A stretch of 64,000 bases of DNA, taken from the NCBI GenBank assembly GCA_028753945.1, contig JAPNXP010000002.1, positions 1,550,001-1,614,000 on the forward strand, read 5' to 3'. Positions 45,835 to 57,163 of this stretch are shown here, in pieces. Source of the stretch: Hexactinellida sp. DTS-2022 (taxonomy: Eukaryota > Porifera > Hexactinellida). The notes beneath the pieces were generated by a model. It made no database searches, was not told the DNA's origin, and saw only the letters and a list, made by a program, of their open reading frames with translations. The stretch's first letter is position 1. Each line of letters begins with the position of its first letter. The position numbers and the translations under genes were made by a program.

Positions 45835-46536
45835 TAGTAGGGTCCTACTATAGTTTTATAAGTGCACACTATTGAATTTACCTCTGTCGGACTTCCGGCC
45901 GGCCGTACGCGATGGCCTGACTAAACCATTGGCGATAGAGATTTAAAATTTTGACAGGAGATATAGAATTTCCTGGAGATGATCACCTCGAAGCCTGATT
46001 TCTCTATTTCGCTTTTGTTCGTCAGTTATATCGAAATTTGTATTCTGGTCCAGTGACTCTTTAATAATTCGAATTAGTTATTGAAAATATAGAGGTTGTA
46101 TTCACCTAAGGATGTTCTTTTTATATATCAATTAAAATTATTAGGTCGCTAATCAATTCTACGTTTTATTAACGATTATTTACATAAATCAGCCATCTTC
46201 TCCATATTGTAATTACTCTATACTATAGTATACTGAATACAATAGAACATATTACATAAGCCTACTAAAGATAATGACTGTTATTGATTGGTTTGTAAGT
46301 GAATATGTGTTTCATACAAGTGCAATTAAAACACTTGGGAAGTTGGAATATTTTACAAGTTGATGATGATGTCAATTCTATTATTCAAAATAGTAACGTA
46401 AATACTAGCACGTATTCCTAATTGGAATTACTTATATAGAGCTGAGCTTTGTAGAGTTCAGTTTTTCACTATGTTTTCACTTCCTAATTTATATTTGTAA
46501 TAATTAATCTTTAATTTATTTAATTTATTAAACATT

Positions 46537-46722
46537 TGTTATTATTATTTTTATTATTACAGTACTATTATTATTATCATTATTATTATTATTATTTTAT
46601 TAATATTAATTTCATTATTTTAATTAAAGAACGTTCTTATTATTATTATTATTATTTTTATTTTTATTATTACACTACTATTATTATTATCATTATTATT
46701 ATTATTATTTTAGTATTATTAT
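46537..46722. repeat. (TTA)n microsatellite
   Basis: Two long TTA/ATT runs around a short unique segment. The Tyr-rich ORF across it is an artefact of the triplet repeat. Confidence 0.95.
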
Positions 46723-48123
46723 CTTATTAACTTAATTGTTCTTAAATTAAACTGTATTTCATCCAAGTGCAAATAGATACGTATTAATTACTACTATATA
46801 TTATTATTATTTTATTTATAATTAATCTTTAATTAATTTAAACATTTGAAGTCTTCACAATTCAAACATTAATTAAATTATATTACACTAAGATAAATGT
46901 AATTTTAATATTAAATTCTAGTTAAATTAAACATTGGGGAAGTGCAATCAGAAGGAGCACACCCCATCCCGTCTGTGAGGGGTTTTAACAATTGGAATTT
47001 CTATTTTGCGGTTATAGAAAGTTACTAATGCTTCATTGCAGATTTTGAGAACACTGTTGAGAATGACTTCTCTTTTGAATATTCTGATATACATGGATTA
47101 ATTATATATATTAGATATCATAATAACATCTCAGTATAAATTGATTATGGGATGTGGCTAACAGAAAATATACAATTCGGACAATAAATTCTTGCTTAGT
47201 CCCCCTCCTTCAAGGTGGGGGAAATATCGTGTCCAGGCTCATGGGGTTTTTTTAGTGTTTTTAATATAAAGTAGACATATTTAACTTCAATATAAACCAA
47301 ATTCCAGATGCCCAAAATTTGCCCACAGATATTTTCTTTTAATATTAATTAATTTATTAAGATAAGTGATTCAAGTACAAATTATACTCCTAAAATTAAA
47401 ATTATTTCTTATGCATAACAAGGAAGCTTTTGAATTTCTTAACTCGAATCCAGTGAGTTATGGATTACAATGAAATAGAATCTGACTAATATTAAACAAT
47501 TCTGTGTCAATTTGATGAATTAAAGTTTAGCAGGGAGCTGAACTGTCGGCAAATTAGTGGAAACATTCTTTTTACATACTGAGATCACAACAATATTGTC
47601 AAAACTAGGTTCTACTAGCTCTAAAACCTAGGTGATGTAATATTCTTATAAAATAGTTTCTAAATGCGCGAAAAGGCGCGACGTGGGTACTTAATAACTT
47701 TGAACCATATATATTAGGATTTTTGAAAAAATTATACCTTGTTCAAGAAATATAATCAATAATCATAGGTGAACAATAAAAAATTTGTTAACAAACCTAA
47801 AGTATAATTTATGACAGAATTAACATGAATTGTCTATAACTCCGTTTAGGAGCTACGTACATCATTTTTGATAATGCCATTCAGTTTGCAGCCACCGATA
47901 ACCTATATGTCAATAATACTTCATTAGAGTATATCTAGCATAGTTTTCCTATTTCCCCTTACACCCCTGAAAATTCCCACTGTGGCGTATTTTCGCGCAG
48001 TCTCGACCTTAGTAAAATTTGATTATTGTGATGTTTCAACATTTATGATGCAAAAATACGTGGAAATTATCAATTGTGGATAATCGACGGTAAATTATAA
48101 AAAGCGTTTCTAATTAATGTCAA

Positions 48124-48300
48124 CCTAACATACACACCCATACCAAAAGTATACACACCCATAAGTATTCAAAAGTATACATATACCAAAAGTATTCAAC
48201 ATACACACCCATACCAGTATTCAACATACATTCAACATACACACCCATACCAAAAGTATACACACCCAAAAGTATACACACCCAAAAGTATTCAACTACG
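48124..48300. repeat. Minisatellite CATACACACCCATACCAAAAG
   Basis: Irregular tandem copies of ACACACCCATACCAAAAGT and truncated forms, near the right end of the 45199 hAT element. Confidence 0.85.
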
Positions 48301-48507
48301 CTCGCTGGATTTAACTTCGACCCCCTAGATTTTTCTGGCTACGCCGTGGGTGAATACCCCAGGTGTGCCCAGGGGCCTCAAGGTATGGCTACGCCACTGG
48401 TTACTTTATGGCAGGGGCGGCGCCAACACAGCCCCCTTGGGGGGGCGAAAGGTGGGCGGCCAATGGATATAAACAAATGTTGACCCATGATCCACTCTGT
48501 TTGTAAA

Positions 48508-48924
48508 GTATCTATCATCCGATCACCATTCGAAAAAGAGCCTAATGCCATAGCATTATAGATAACTTGTCTACTTCAATGTATGCTATTTTCATACTAC
48601 GACTAGACTCCGAGTTTTTGGTTATTAATTCATCTCTGATTTAACAACAAGAAGTGTAATGAAACATTTGATTATTCAGGCACCAATGTCATATTGTCAT
48701 TTGGCCTTAATTTGGAAATGTGGTTATTACTCTTTATTCCTGAAAAATCACATAACCAAATAACGTTCCAGAATATCCTAATTGTACTCACTTGACTATA
48801 GATGCCATTTTTATTTAGTTTTCAGTTCAAGTCACTTTGCGTTAGCACGGTAGTCTTGGTGAAATTAAAATTTGTCTAAACTAGATTTCGACTCCATATA
48901 ATCTCACTAAGCACTTTCCTATAG
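48508..48924. other. End of sulfotransferase intron 2
   Basis: AT-rich intron with no repeat end found after a hAT end fragment at 48412. It ends in the acceptor tttcctatag. Confidence 0.45.
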
Positions 48925-49271
48925 ATTCTCAGACTCTGACATATCAAACTCATCTGGCTAGAAGGTGGCCTAATTTCGTGAGAGGATGGTTGGACAACTT
49001 CCCGAGACCGAAAATGGTGATTATTTACGAACAATTACGTTCTCGGAGAACACAAATACTCAATGCAATAGCTGACTTTCTGAATGTCCCTATCCTGGAA
49101 GAAGGTATGCAGTGTTTACATCAATACCCGGATGGATATGCTCTGAGGAATAAGAATGGCGCCAGACCCAACAACCTCCACCCTTCAATTGAAAAGATTA
49201 TTCAACAAGGGTTGAAACAAACATATTCAACTCTTCTAAAATATGGAATACACTATAAAATGGACAGCTGA
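48925..49271 (+). CDS. WSCD-like sulfotransferase, exon 3
   Basis: Acceptor tttcctatag|AT joins in phase with exon 2 (G+AT = Asp). Continues T-Y-Q-T-H-L-A-R-R-W, R-G-W-L-D-N-F, then V-I-I-Y-E-Q-L-R, typical of the C-terminal half of WSCD sulfotransferases, and ends Y-G-I-H-Y with a stop at 49269-49271. An AATAAA about 330 nt downstream (near 49604) may be the polyadenylation signal. Confidence 0.85.
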
Positions 49272-49274
49272 GGG

Positions 49275-50030
49275 GATTGTGTGAAGGAATATACTAATTA
49301 ATTTGTATATACGTACATTATTTCCAGCTTAATGATGTTATATTTTTACCTAACTGTGTCAACTAAATTATTTTGCTAATACACTATCTTCTTACAAGTA
49401 GGATTTACTGACGAAGCCCTTGACCTGACGTTTACTCGTATAAACAGGCCTGAAATATTCAGAAATTCATTCTATAAGAAAACCATTTTAATCCTTTGAA
49501 ATGAGTTTAAGTCTACCAACCTTGTGATTTTCCATTAATTGAGTTGTGCGGTTAGACTACTCAGCAGTGTGTAAGGAATTAAATTGCTTAAAGCTTAAGT
49601 AAATAAAACCCACTAAAGTCGATATCGCGTTTGAGAAGGTGCTGGTAAGTTATTATCTTTTCAGAACGAAGTATCTCAGTTAAACTGACCAGAAAACGAC
49701 CGCCACTCATTTGTCTATATTGAGAAAATCTCCTTTCTAATGGATCGGTCTGCAATCTTCCGTTAGTAAGTAATGAAATCCATCTGTGATTAAATCATAT
49801 GATAGATCAGCAATAGCGGCATTTGTATTCATTCATTAATTGTTTTAAAACTCAGCAAGTTAGTGCGAACTTGGTCAGTTTGTATTAGTGGCACGGCCCT
49901 GCAAACAACTAATTTTAATAAAGTGACAAATTCAAAACGATAATTATCTTGCCTTAAATATATTCTAACAACTTCCTATTTCTTCAAGAAAAATCAAATA
50001 AGCCAGTCCGAAGTTATAGAATTGTAATAG
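49275..50030. other. 3' flank of the sulfotransferase gene
   Basis: AT-rich, no further gene recognised. Confidence 0.4.
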
Positions 50031-50104
50031 ATAATTCCTATTACAATAGCTTCTATTACTATTCCTATTACAATAGCTTCTATTACTATTACTATTACTA
50101 TTAG
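50031..50104. repeat. CTATTA/CAATAGCTT tandem repeat
   Basis: Duplicated TTCCTATTACAATAGCTTC followed by an (ACTATT)n run, ending at the start of element Q. Confidence 0.85.
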
Positions 50105-50690
50105 TCAGGTCGCTTAACATCGATTTCGGGAAACGCTGGACAAAAGCACCAAATTTTTTATACGTAATCTTTATGACCCCGGCATCAAATTTTTCCGCGG
50201 CCCCACGACGAACGGATATATTTTCGATGTTATCTTGGACTTTTAAAATTGCGGCTCTCTACTAAATCGCCGGTAATACCCCGAACGGCAACTTTCCAAA
50301 ATCAACTCTGGTCTACTTTTAAAGACCAGATTCGCTGTCCACATGAAATTCCCCGTCGTTTCAGGGGTAACTTGCCCATAGTTTATCCCTAGCAACGAAA
50401 TAACGTCTCAGGAATGTGACAACACCCTTTCTCAAAATTTGTCCTAAACCTATCGAGTGACCCCTTGTTCGACTCCCAACAGCTATCTGAGTCTAGTTAT
50501 AAACATAGTGACACTCTAAATCGTTATTTGATGCTGTTTACGACAATTTCCTTAGTTCTCATTACTCTAATAGTCCACCAGTGGGTAAAAGGACCCAGGT
50601 GGATTATTAGAGAACATGGACCATCCAAGAATTTAGCCTTAAGTAACATCAAATATACATCATATACTAACATACGTTATAGTTAAAGTA

Positions 50691-50917
50691 TAGTAGAACT
50701 CGGTTAAGACGTACCACCCTGGGAAACAAGAATATGTACGTACTAACTGAGGTAGGTCTTATCTGTACACATAATCCACAAGTCGAATACTGACTTGTTG
50801 ATGGTATAAATACGATGTAGGGTATTCAAGTCTTTAACATACTTAATACTTAACGATGAGATTAAACTATTTAATTGTAACCTACTCACTTAAACCAATT
50901 ACTAACTGAGTTCTGCT
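50691..50917. mobile_element. pogo/Tigger-like MITE
   Basis: TAGTAGAACTCGGTTAAGAC ... AACTGAGTTCTGC-TA. It sits exactly where the two Q arms stop matching. Confidence 0.6.
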
Positions 50918-51058
50918 AATAGTTTTCTAGAGTACGTACTAACCGATTTGATTTATAATACAAGTACTGTATATTTATTTACTTGGGAATAGAAATTGGT
51001 ACGTCTTATCAGAGGTACGTCATATCTGAGTACGTATTAACCGAATCATTTATAGTGG

Positions 51059-51500
51059 AATCTTTTAGTTAACTTAACAGAGTTTTTAGAAATATTGCTG
51101 CTAGGTCCAGAAAAATTACACACTCACGAAATCATCGATAGCAAATTGACTGTTCCTGCAGCTGCATGAAGTAGGGTTAAGAGTCTTAGGACGTACTTTC
51201 GGATACTACATACTCTATTAGCCAATTTTTCCTCCTATCTGATCCACTATAAATGATTCGGTTAATACGTACTCAGATATGACGTAGTACTTATTAACCG
51301 AATCATTTATAGTGGATCAGATAGGAGGAAAAATCGGCTAATAGAGTATGTAGTATCCGAAAGTACGTCCTAAGACTCTTAACCCTACTTCATGCAGCTG
51401 CAGGAACAGTCAATTTGCTATCGATGATTTCGTGAGTGTGTAATTTTTCTGGACCTAGCAGCAATATTTCTAAAAACTCTGGTAAGTTAACTAAAAGATT
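51059..51500. repeat. Long near-perfect palindrome
   Basis: Arms 51059-51273 and 51286-51500 (215 bp each) are inverted copies with few differences, around a 12-bp loop (CAGATATGACGT). Confidence 0.9.
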
Positions 51501-51890
51501 TTAGAGCTTAAGTCCAGTATATCTATTATTAAAACTCGATTGTTATTTGTTTGTTTTTGTGTTTTTCCGGATTGTATTTAGGGAATCGAAACCGTATTTC
51601 TAATTAAGATATAAACTAACTTCCAGATGTTATAATAGGTAAACAAATTAATTAAAATTCAAAATCAACCTACAAGTTAGCTTCCAACGGGTATTACATA
51701 TTGGTAAACAAGTTAAAACTATGGAAAATGATAAAAGGCCAAGGGCGGATCAAGGAGGGCTGGGCCCTGGGGAAAGTTGTGATTGTGAGGCCCCATTTTC
51801 CTCGCTAGGATTATTATTGCTAGAAATTAAAAAAATTCGGTAATATGTCCCACAGAATCGTGATGTTCAACGGTCCTTATTATTGTAATA

Positions 51891-52065
51891 CTGTAGACCC
51901 TCGTTAATACGAACAGGGATAAGGAAGACATTTTAAATTCACCAGCCTATTCAAATGTAGTATACTAATGACTTTGGTTAATTAATACGAATTTCGATTA
52001 TTGCGAACTAATTCATGCAGTATTCTGACCGAAATAATTCTGACAGTATGAACGAGAGTTTACTG
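51891..52065. mobile_element. pogo/Tigger-like MITE
   Basis: TA-CTGTAGACCCTCGTTAATAC ... GAACGAGAGTTTACTG-TA, nested in element P. Confidence 0.75.
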
Positions 52066-52221
52066 TACTATAACTATTTCCCTTTTCTTCTCAATAATGT
52101 CAATCGAGAACGACATTCTTAGGGATCTCGTCTTCTCGTCAATTATTGAAACATTTGCTTGTCAAAAAAATCCGAAAGGTTGTAGTTTGAACATTAGTTA
52201 TGCCAATTCTCGTGACCCTTA

Positions 52222-52910
52222 CATACCTGCCAACCGTACAGGGATTTAAACATTTTGGCTGTTCTGTACAGCAGGGGCGTCGGAAGCGTGAAATCGGGGA
52301 GGGGGCAATCAGAATTTAGGGGGGGCACAGACCAAAACTAATTCTTAGTAGTATAAAACCCACGTGATTTTATGTCTTTTTTGATAGTATCACATCGAAT
52401 AAGAGCAGTAGTATCATGACATTTGAACTCATGTATATCATTGGTGTTGTTATTTCATCTATTAGGACAGGGGAAGGGGGCACAGGCGAGGGGATGCACA
52501 GATGAGGGGGGCACCGAGATTTTTGAGGGGGGCACGTGCCCCCCTGTGCCCCCCCCTTCTGACGCCCCTGCTGTACAGACGTACAGGAATTTATTCAATT
52601 TGTACAGGAATTTTTAATTTACTAATTATGAGTCAAATAATGCCTAAAACTGTCTACAGCGATGATAGTATATTCTGCCTTGCATTCTGCATTGACCACA
52701 TAAAGGCACAACTTAGTAAGTTTATATATTTATTCAAGCATACAGGGAATCCCTGTACTGTATGTAATTCTCCTTTCCAAAGTGCTAATTTTGATATGTA
52801 GTGTACACTAAGAAAAATTTTGGGAGGTGTAGTACAGGGATTTTGGTCAATGTACAGGGGAAAATTGGAGCCCTGTACAGGGATATGACTCAAATAGGTT
52901 GGCAGGTATG
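52222..52910. mobile_element. Element O, 6-bp duplication
   Basis: Ends CATACCTGCCAACCGTACAG and GGTTGGCAGGTATG, flanked by CCCTTA on both sides (52216-52221 and 52911-52916). TGTACAGG words are repeated inside. A 6-bp TSD suggests an IS3EU-like group, tentatively. A hAT MITE interrupts it. Confidence 0.75.
52272..52570. mobile_element. hAT-type MITE N, copy 1
   Basis: Ends CAGGGGCGTCGGAAGCG and CCTTCTGACGCCCCTG. Perfect duplication CTGTACAG (52264-52271 and 52571-52578). Same family as 57164-57463. Confidence 0.9.
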
Positions 52911-53969
52911 CCCTTAGTAACATTTTATATAAAGATTATTTCCAATAACAAGGGGGCCCCTGAAGCTTTGGGGCCCTGGGGCACGTGCCCCCGTGCCCCT
53001 TGGTTAATCAGCCACTGTAAAAGGCTTGTTATAACATCCACTACCATTTTGCATGGTAGAAGGATGATGAGTAAGGCCGCATAGCGGCCGTTAACTTGAG
53101 GTGTGTAGCACCGATCCGTCGCAAAGCGACCGAGACCGAAGGGCTCGTCACCATTATGTGTTAAGTGCCAATACTGTTTCTAGCTACACTCAGTTCTCTC
53201 TAAACGTCCACTTCTCTAGTTGCCCACCTTAATTAGTTTCGATGTTATTTAAGCTAACGTCCACATGGGCCCCCTAACAACAGATGGACTAGTAAAGACC
53301 AGATTTTATTACGTATTACTTACGTACAGTTCATACTCCCTAATAGTTTATCTTGAATCTATATATTCTCGATTATATTTGCTTGTACTAATATACTTTA
53401 ACTATAACGTATGTTAGTATATGATGTATATTTGATGTTAATTAAGGCTAAATTCTTTAATGGTCCATGTTCTCTAATAGTCCACCTGGGTCCTTTTACC
53501 CACTGGTGGACTATTAAAGAAATGATATCTAAGGAAATTGTCGCATCAAATAACGATTTAGAGTGTCACTATGTTTATAACTAGACTCTGATCTCTGTTG
53601 GGAGTCGAACAAGGGGTCACTCGATAGGTTAGGACAAATTTTGAGAAAGGAATGTTGATACATTCCTGAGACATTATTGCGTTGCTAGTAATAAACTATG
53701 GGCAAGTTACCCCTTAAACGACGGGGAATTTCATGAGGACAACGAATCTGGTCTTTAAAAGTAGACCAGAGTTGATTTTGGAAAGTTGCCGTTCGGGGTA
53801 ATACCGGCGATTTAGTAGAGAGCCGCAATTTTAAGTCCAAGATAACATCGAAAATATATCCGTTCGTCGTGGGGCCGCGGAAAAATTTGATGCCGGGGTC
53901 ATAAAGATTACGTATAAAAAATTTGGTGCTTTTGTCCAGCGTTTCCCGAAATCGATGTTAAGCGACCTG

Positions 53970-54800
53970 ACTTTAGAGTATAAACTTATTTATCACCTTC
54001 CTGAGAACAATGCTTTCAAGAGTGGCAAGTTAGATTTAGAATTCGAAATGTCAATGATACAATTAGTTAATTAATTAAGTAAGAATCCATAATTTAAAAT
54101 TAAAAAGGGATAAAGTAGTTGGCCAATCAAATTAGGTGCGAATTGTCGTGGTACGAATTGTCGTGGTGCGAATTGTCGGGTGCGAATTGTCGGACTTCCG
54201 TTTCAAGTTGTAATAATTATATTGATTTAACTTATAAATGCCAGCTGGCTTCTATTTAATTGTAGTACGTATTACTATACAATGGATTAAATAAAATTAA
54301 ATAATATAAGGAATTTGTTGACTCAACTCAACCGTGAATAACATTGCTAAAATAAATAATTAATAATATAATTTATTATCAATACTTAATAGTCGGCACC
54401 AGAGTAAGAAAGAAGAGTTGATAAAAATTATGTTTTTGTTTAAATCAAAACCAACCAACCAAAATCCCACTTGGCTAAGCATCCGGGGCCAACGTATTTG
54501 AAAGATGGGCCTGGGGCTTCAGCCCCCGCCTTAATCTGGCCCTGATAACATGAAAAGGGTTGGCGGAGTCGAGCTAATGACAACATACTCAAAACTGAGT
54601 CGAGCCCACGACAACATTCGAAATTCGAGCTATTGACAACACAAGAATTCGATCAAAATCATGCGCCCCATTATAATAAGAGTATAGTGGTAGTAAAGTA
54701 GTAATAAATATGTAATCAACATATCCTCAACTAATCTACTTGTTAAATACTAAATTACGCTATTTGTTAAATCCCACTAGAATAGAAAAATAATTAATTA
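53970..54800. other. 3' flank of the TRP gene with repeat fragments
   Basis: Contains the 13-bp tandem array (54134-54192), a copy of the 62.9-63.1-kb repeat (54198-54400) and a hAT end fragment (54480-54545, CAGGGCCAGATTAAGG on minus). No other gene. Confidence 0.5.
54134..54192. repeat. GTGCGAATTGTCG tandem array
   Basis: Four units, related in sequence to the words in the MULE terminal repeats (ACAATTCGTGAC). Confidence 0.8.
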
Positions 54801-54801
54801 A

Positions 54802-55028
54802 TTAATCATCCTTCTTCAGAATCTCTAACATCTCCTTGATTCGTACTTCGAACATATCTAGCCTGTCATTAATGTTAGATAAACCATCGGCCAGATCATT
54901 GACCTTAAGATTGAGTTCTTCATTGGATCTAGTTGCTTTCTCAAATTCCGTTTCAATAAATTTTTCTGTTCGATTCAGGTCGCTATTTGTATCCAAGGCC
55001 ACTTGTTCAACTTTTCTATTGGGACTAT
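54802..55028 (-). CDS. TRP channel, last exon (coiled coil)
   Basis: Acceptor ttttattttag|AT on the minus strand joins in phase with the donor GATG|gtgagt at 55721 (G+AT = Asp). The 74 codons read a Glu/Asn/Leu-rich helix with heptad-like spacing (L-N-L-K-V-N-D-L-A-D-G-L ... I-N-D-R-L-D-M-F) and stop at 54804-54802. Many TRP channels assemble through a C-terminal coiled coil; that role is inferred here. Confidence 0.75.
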
Positions 55029-55189
55029 CTAAAATAAAATATTGAGCAATAATAAATGTTTAATAAATCATAATTAATTGAATACACTTATTACGTTGAA
55101 ATGTCTAACTAGGTATCTGCACAGCTAATTAGCTCTATGCCTTTTCAAATATGGCATTATCATAAATATTTTTTAATCGGTTCTAATTA

Positions 55190-55541
55190 GGCCATATAAA
55201 ATATATTACTTGTTTATCATCCATATTTTTCGAGAAAATTGGGACGGCGGACGGGATTGTATTTTTTATTTCTATTAATATGCAAATAACATCATCCTAT
55301 GCCAAAAAATAAATATAAATATTTAATTTAATTAGAAAATAACATGACAATGCCAAATAATTAAAGTAATGCTCTAAAATATAGAACTTATTAAAAATTC
55401 ATACATAGTAGGTACTTTACACAAGTTATTGCTTATATTTTGTACGATTAGGTTCATAAGAAAATAATAAAATAGATCCGGACGGGTAGTTAAAATTGGG
55501 GCGGACGGGGATGATAAACAAGTTATTTATTTTATACGGCC
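55190..55541. mobile_element. MITE R, copy 2 (PIF/Harbinger-like)
   Basis: Starts GGCCATATAAAATATATT and ends TATTTTATACGGCC, with TTA on both sides. Reverse orientation to copy 1. Lies in the last intron of the TRP gene. Confidence 0.75.
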
Positions 55542-55721
55542 TTAGAATGATAAATGTATTGGTAAAGTCACATACTGTAAGGAAGAAATAGGTACCATTA
55601 ACTTTAATAATTTTTTTGCGGTTTTGCCATTTTCACAACTCCATATATACTAAAGTTTCCAACCCAAATTAACCAAAAAACTCCAGTTATTTTGTCTATG
55701 ATTATCATATAGAATACTCAC

Positions 55722-57035
55722 CATCCTTAAGTGTATTCCAGCGTGAAAGAGGAATCGTTAATGATTCAATTGTAGTGTATTTCCTGAATCGTTTTCCAAA
55801 CCAAAAGGCAAGATTAGATTTCAACTCAAGAGTAACAACCAATTCTATTTTATAATGATAAGAGTTCTCTTTGATAATTTCCCCATAAGTTTCGGAGAGT
55901 TGAGCAATCAAAATATTCAGCATCACTACGATTATTGTGAATGCAAATACAAGATATATAAATGTGAAGAAAATATTATCTTGAAATAAATCCTCCACAT
56001 GATTTCCTGGACCTCCATCCAAAATAAAGATAAGTCCACTTAACAATGGGCGCCTCAGATCGTACATACAAGTTAGGTCTTGGTTGAACCAAAAGAATTC
56101 AGAATTTGTGTCATTACAGACTTCATATGGAGTATTCGCACAGACATTGGAACTTACATTCAACTTTGGTTGCTGTCTCGCTGCCAGATGAATTCCGCCC
56201 ATATAAGCAATTAATATTATAATTACGATTATGAAGAATCGAGGGATGTCTATCGCAAATATACGGAACACTCCACTAACATATGCTCCAAGCGCAGGAG
56301 AGATTCGAGTATATTTAAAGAGAGAGAGACTAAAAAAGATAAAAGTTAATCCAGCAAAAGACCACTGTATATAGGATCTTAAGGCTCTGAGGATTATTAA
56401 GACAATGAATGAAATGATTGCCAACCAATCAATAAAGTTATATACACCATCAAAATATTCCGGAAATGCGCTGAAAAAGTACTTCAGTTTAATATCAATA
56501 CGATGAAATATTTCAAGAGATTTTTTCCAAGACAAGAAAAATACAGAAAAGAATGGTTTTTTCCCTTCATTGTTAGAGTCCGTTATGTATGTAACAGTCA
56601 AGTGAGTTTCCTCAGGTTTGTCTTTCTTTTCTTCGTAGATCTGAGTCCATTCGATTAGAAATTCAACTGCTTCGTTAAATAAGAAAAAGAAGAAATACAA
56701 TATGCATATCACCTCGCATACCCCCCGTACCCAATCTGCTGGAAACTGGTAAAGCCAGATATGAGTATCACAAACCGTGGAAGCCTGAATTAGAGCGTAT
56801 CCTAGACAAGTTAGGAAGAAGATGTAGAAAAAGAAGGATATAACATACCACCAGCGGTAGAAGCGTAGCTTTTTATCAACTATTATACTAACTAGAGGAT
56901 GGTACTTGAGTTCTTGGTCTGGACAATCCTTCAGCTTATGCAGAAAGGATTGTTTCAGAGGCTTGTATCCTGAATTATGAGGATATTTTCCATCTTCGTT
57001 AGAATCGAAGAATAAAGTTTCTGCTCTGACTTCAC
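55722..57035 (-). CDS. TRP-family cation channel, transmembrane exon
   Basis: A 438-codon exon with the whole channel core. Seen: H-P-L-V-S-I-I-V-D-K-K-L before S1; hydrophobic segments S1 (Y-V-I-S-F-F-F-Y-I-F), S2 (V-C-E-V-I-C-I-L-Y-F), S3 (F-I-D-W-L-A-I-I-S-F), S4, S5 (F-I-I-V-I-I-I-L-I-A); a pore loop with I-L-D-G-G-P-G-N-H; and S6 ending M-L-N-I-L-I-A-Q-L-S-E-T-Y, the TRP signature. The style is closest to TRPA/TRPV; ankyrin repeats, if any, would be in upstream exons that I do not find. It begins at acceptor ttcttgtag|GT and ends GATG|gtgagt. An apparent longer ORF into 57300 is read-through of a hAT MITE. Confidence 0.85.
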
Positions 57036-57163
57036 CTACAAGAATCAAGAGTATAAGAAGGTTTGAACTATTACAATTGGTATTTAAGTGTGCATTTTCC
57101 AAGATAAGGCATGTATGACCATGTAGAAATATATATATTATAAATGTAGAGCTTGTTAGGAGC

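Larger units (their letters stand above)
45622..46982 (+). mobile_element. Family-G element, copy 2
   Basis: Inverse of 453-1775. Contains MITE B copy 2 and a TTA microsatellite but lacks the fold-back element of copy 1. Inserted in a T-run within element A. Confidence 0.75.
45459..47984. mobile_element. CACAGTG-ended element A, copy 2
   Basis: Ends CACAGTGAGAATTT and, inverted, CACAGTGGGAATTT. Flanking 5-mers CCGTA and GCGTA (4 of 5). GAAATAGGA is 12 bp from the left heptamer (45478-45486) and 22 bp from the right one (47947-47955). The body matches copy 1 on both sides of a G insertion (45622-46982); copy 1 supplies the empty site. Confidence 0.75.
45199..48399. mobile_element. hAT-type element nested in J
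   Basis: Ends CAGTGGCGTAGCCAGG and ATGGCTACGCCACTG. Duplication GTTACTTG and GTTACTTT (7 of 8). Just inside its left end is a Helitron 3' fragment ending CTAG at 45333-45336. Most of its body is element A copy 2. The right part (48290-48399) carries a second CTGGCTACGCC word. Confidence 0.8.
45030..48499. mobile_element. hAT element J, copy 1, containing other elements
   Basis: Ends CAGAGTGGACCATGGGTC and GACCCATGATCCACTCTG. Perfect 8-bp duplication TTTGTAAA (45022-45029 and 48500-48507). Same ends as the 422-bp copy at 58423-58844. Its length is due to the nested hAT element 45199-48399. Confidence 0.9.
51740..53017. mobile_element. hAT element P nested in the Helitron
   Basis: Left end CAAGGGCGGATCAAGG, right end CCTTGGTTAATCAGCCACTG. 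Perfect 8-bp duplication TAAAAGGC (51732-51739 and 53018-53025). Confidence 0.8.
51522..53147 (+). mobile_element. Helitron-type element, family I, copy c
   Basis: Starts A|TCTATTATTAAAACTCG plus a (TTTG)n tract; ends GACCGAAGGGCTCG|T after hairpins GGCCGCATAGCGGCC and CGTCGCAAAGCGACCG. Most of its length is the nested hAT element 51740-53017. Confidence 0.65.
50106..53969. mobile_element. Element Q with 585-bp inverted repeats
   Basis: Left arm 50106-50690 and right arm 53385-53969 are inverted copies. Termini CAGGTCGCTTAACATCGATT and its complement. Between them lie a pogo-like MITE, a long palindrome and a Helitron with nested elements. No clear target duplication and no transposase. The 73-aa ORF at 50465 belongs to the arm. 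Confidence 0.75.

Noticed and set aside
46536-46730. 64-aa Tyr/Ile-rich ORF
   Set aside because: Artefact of a TTA microsatellite.
50465-50686. 73-aa ORF with one hydrophobic segment
   Set aside because: Lies within the inverted repeat of element Q and is interrupted in the other arm.
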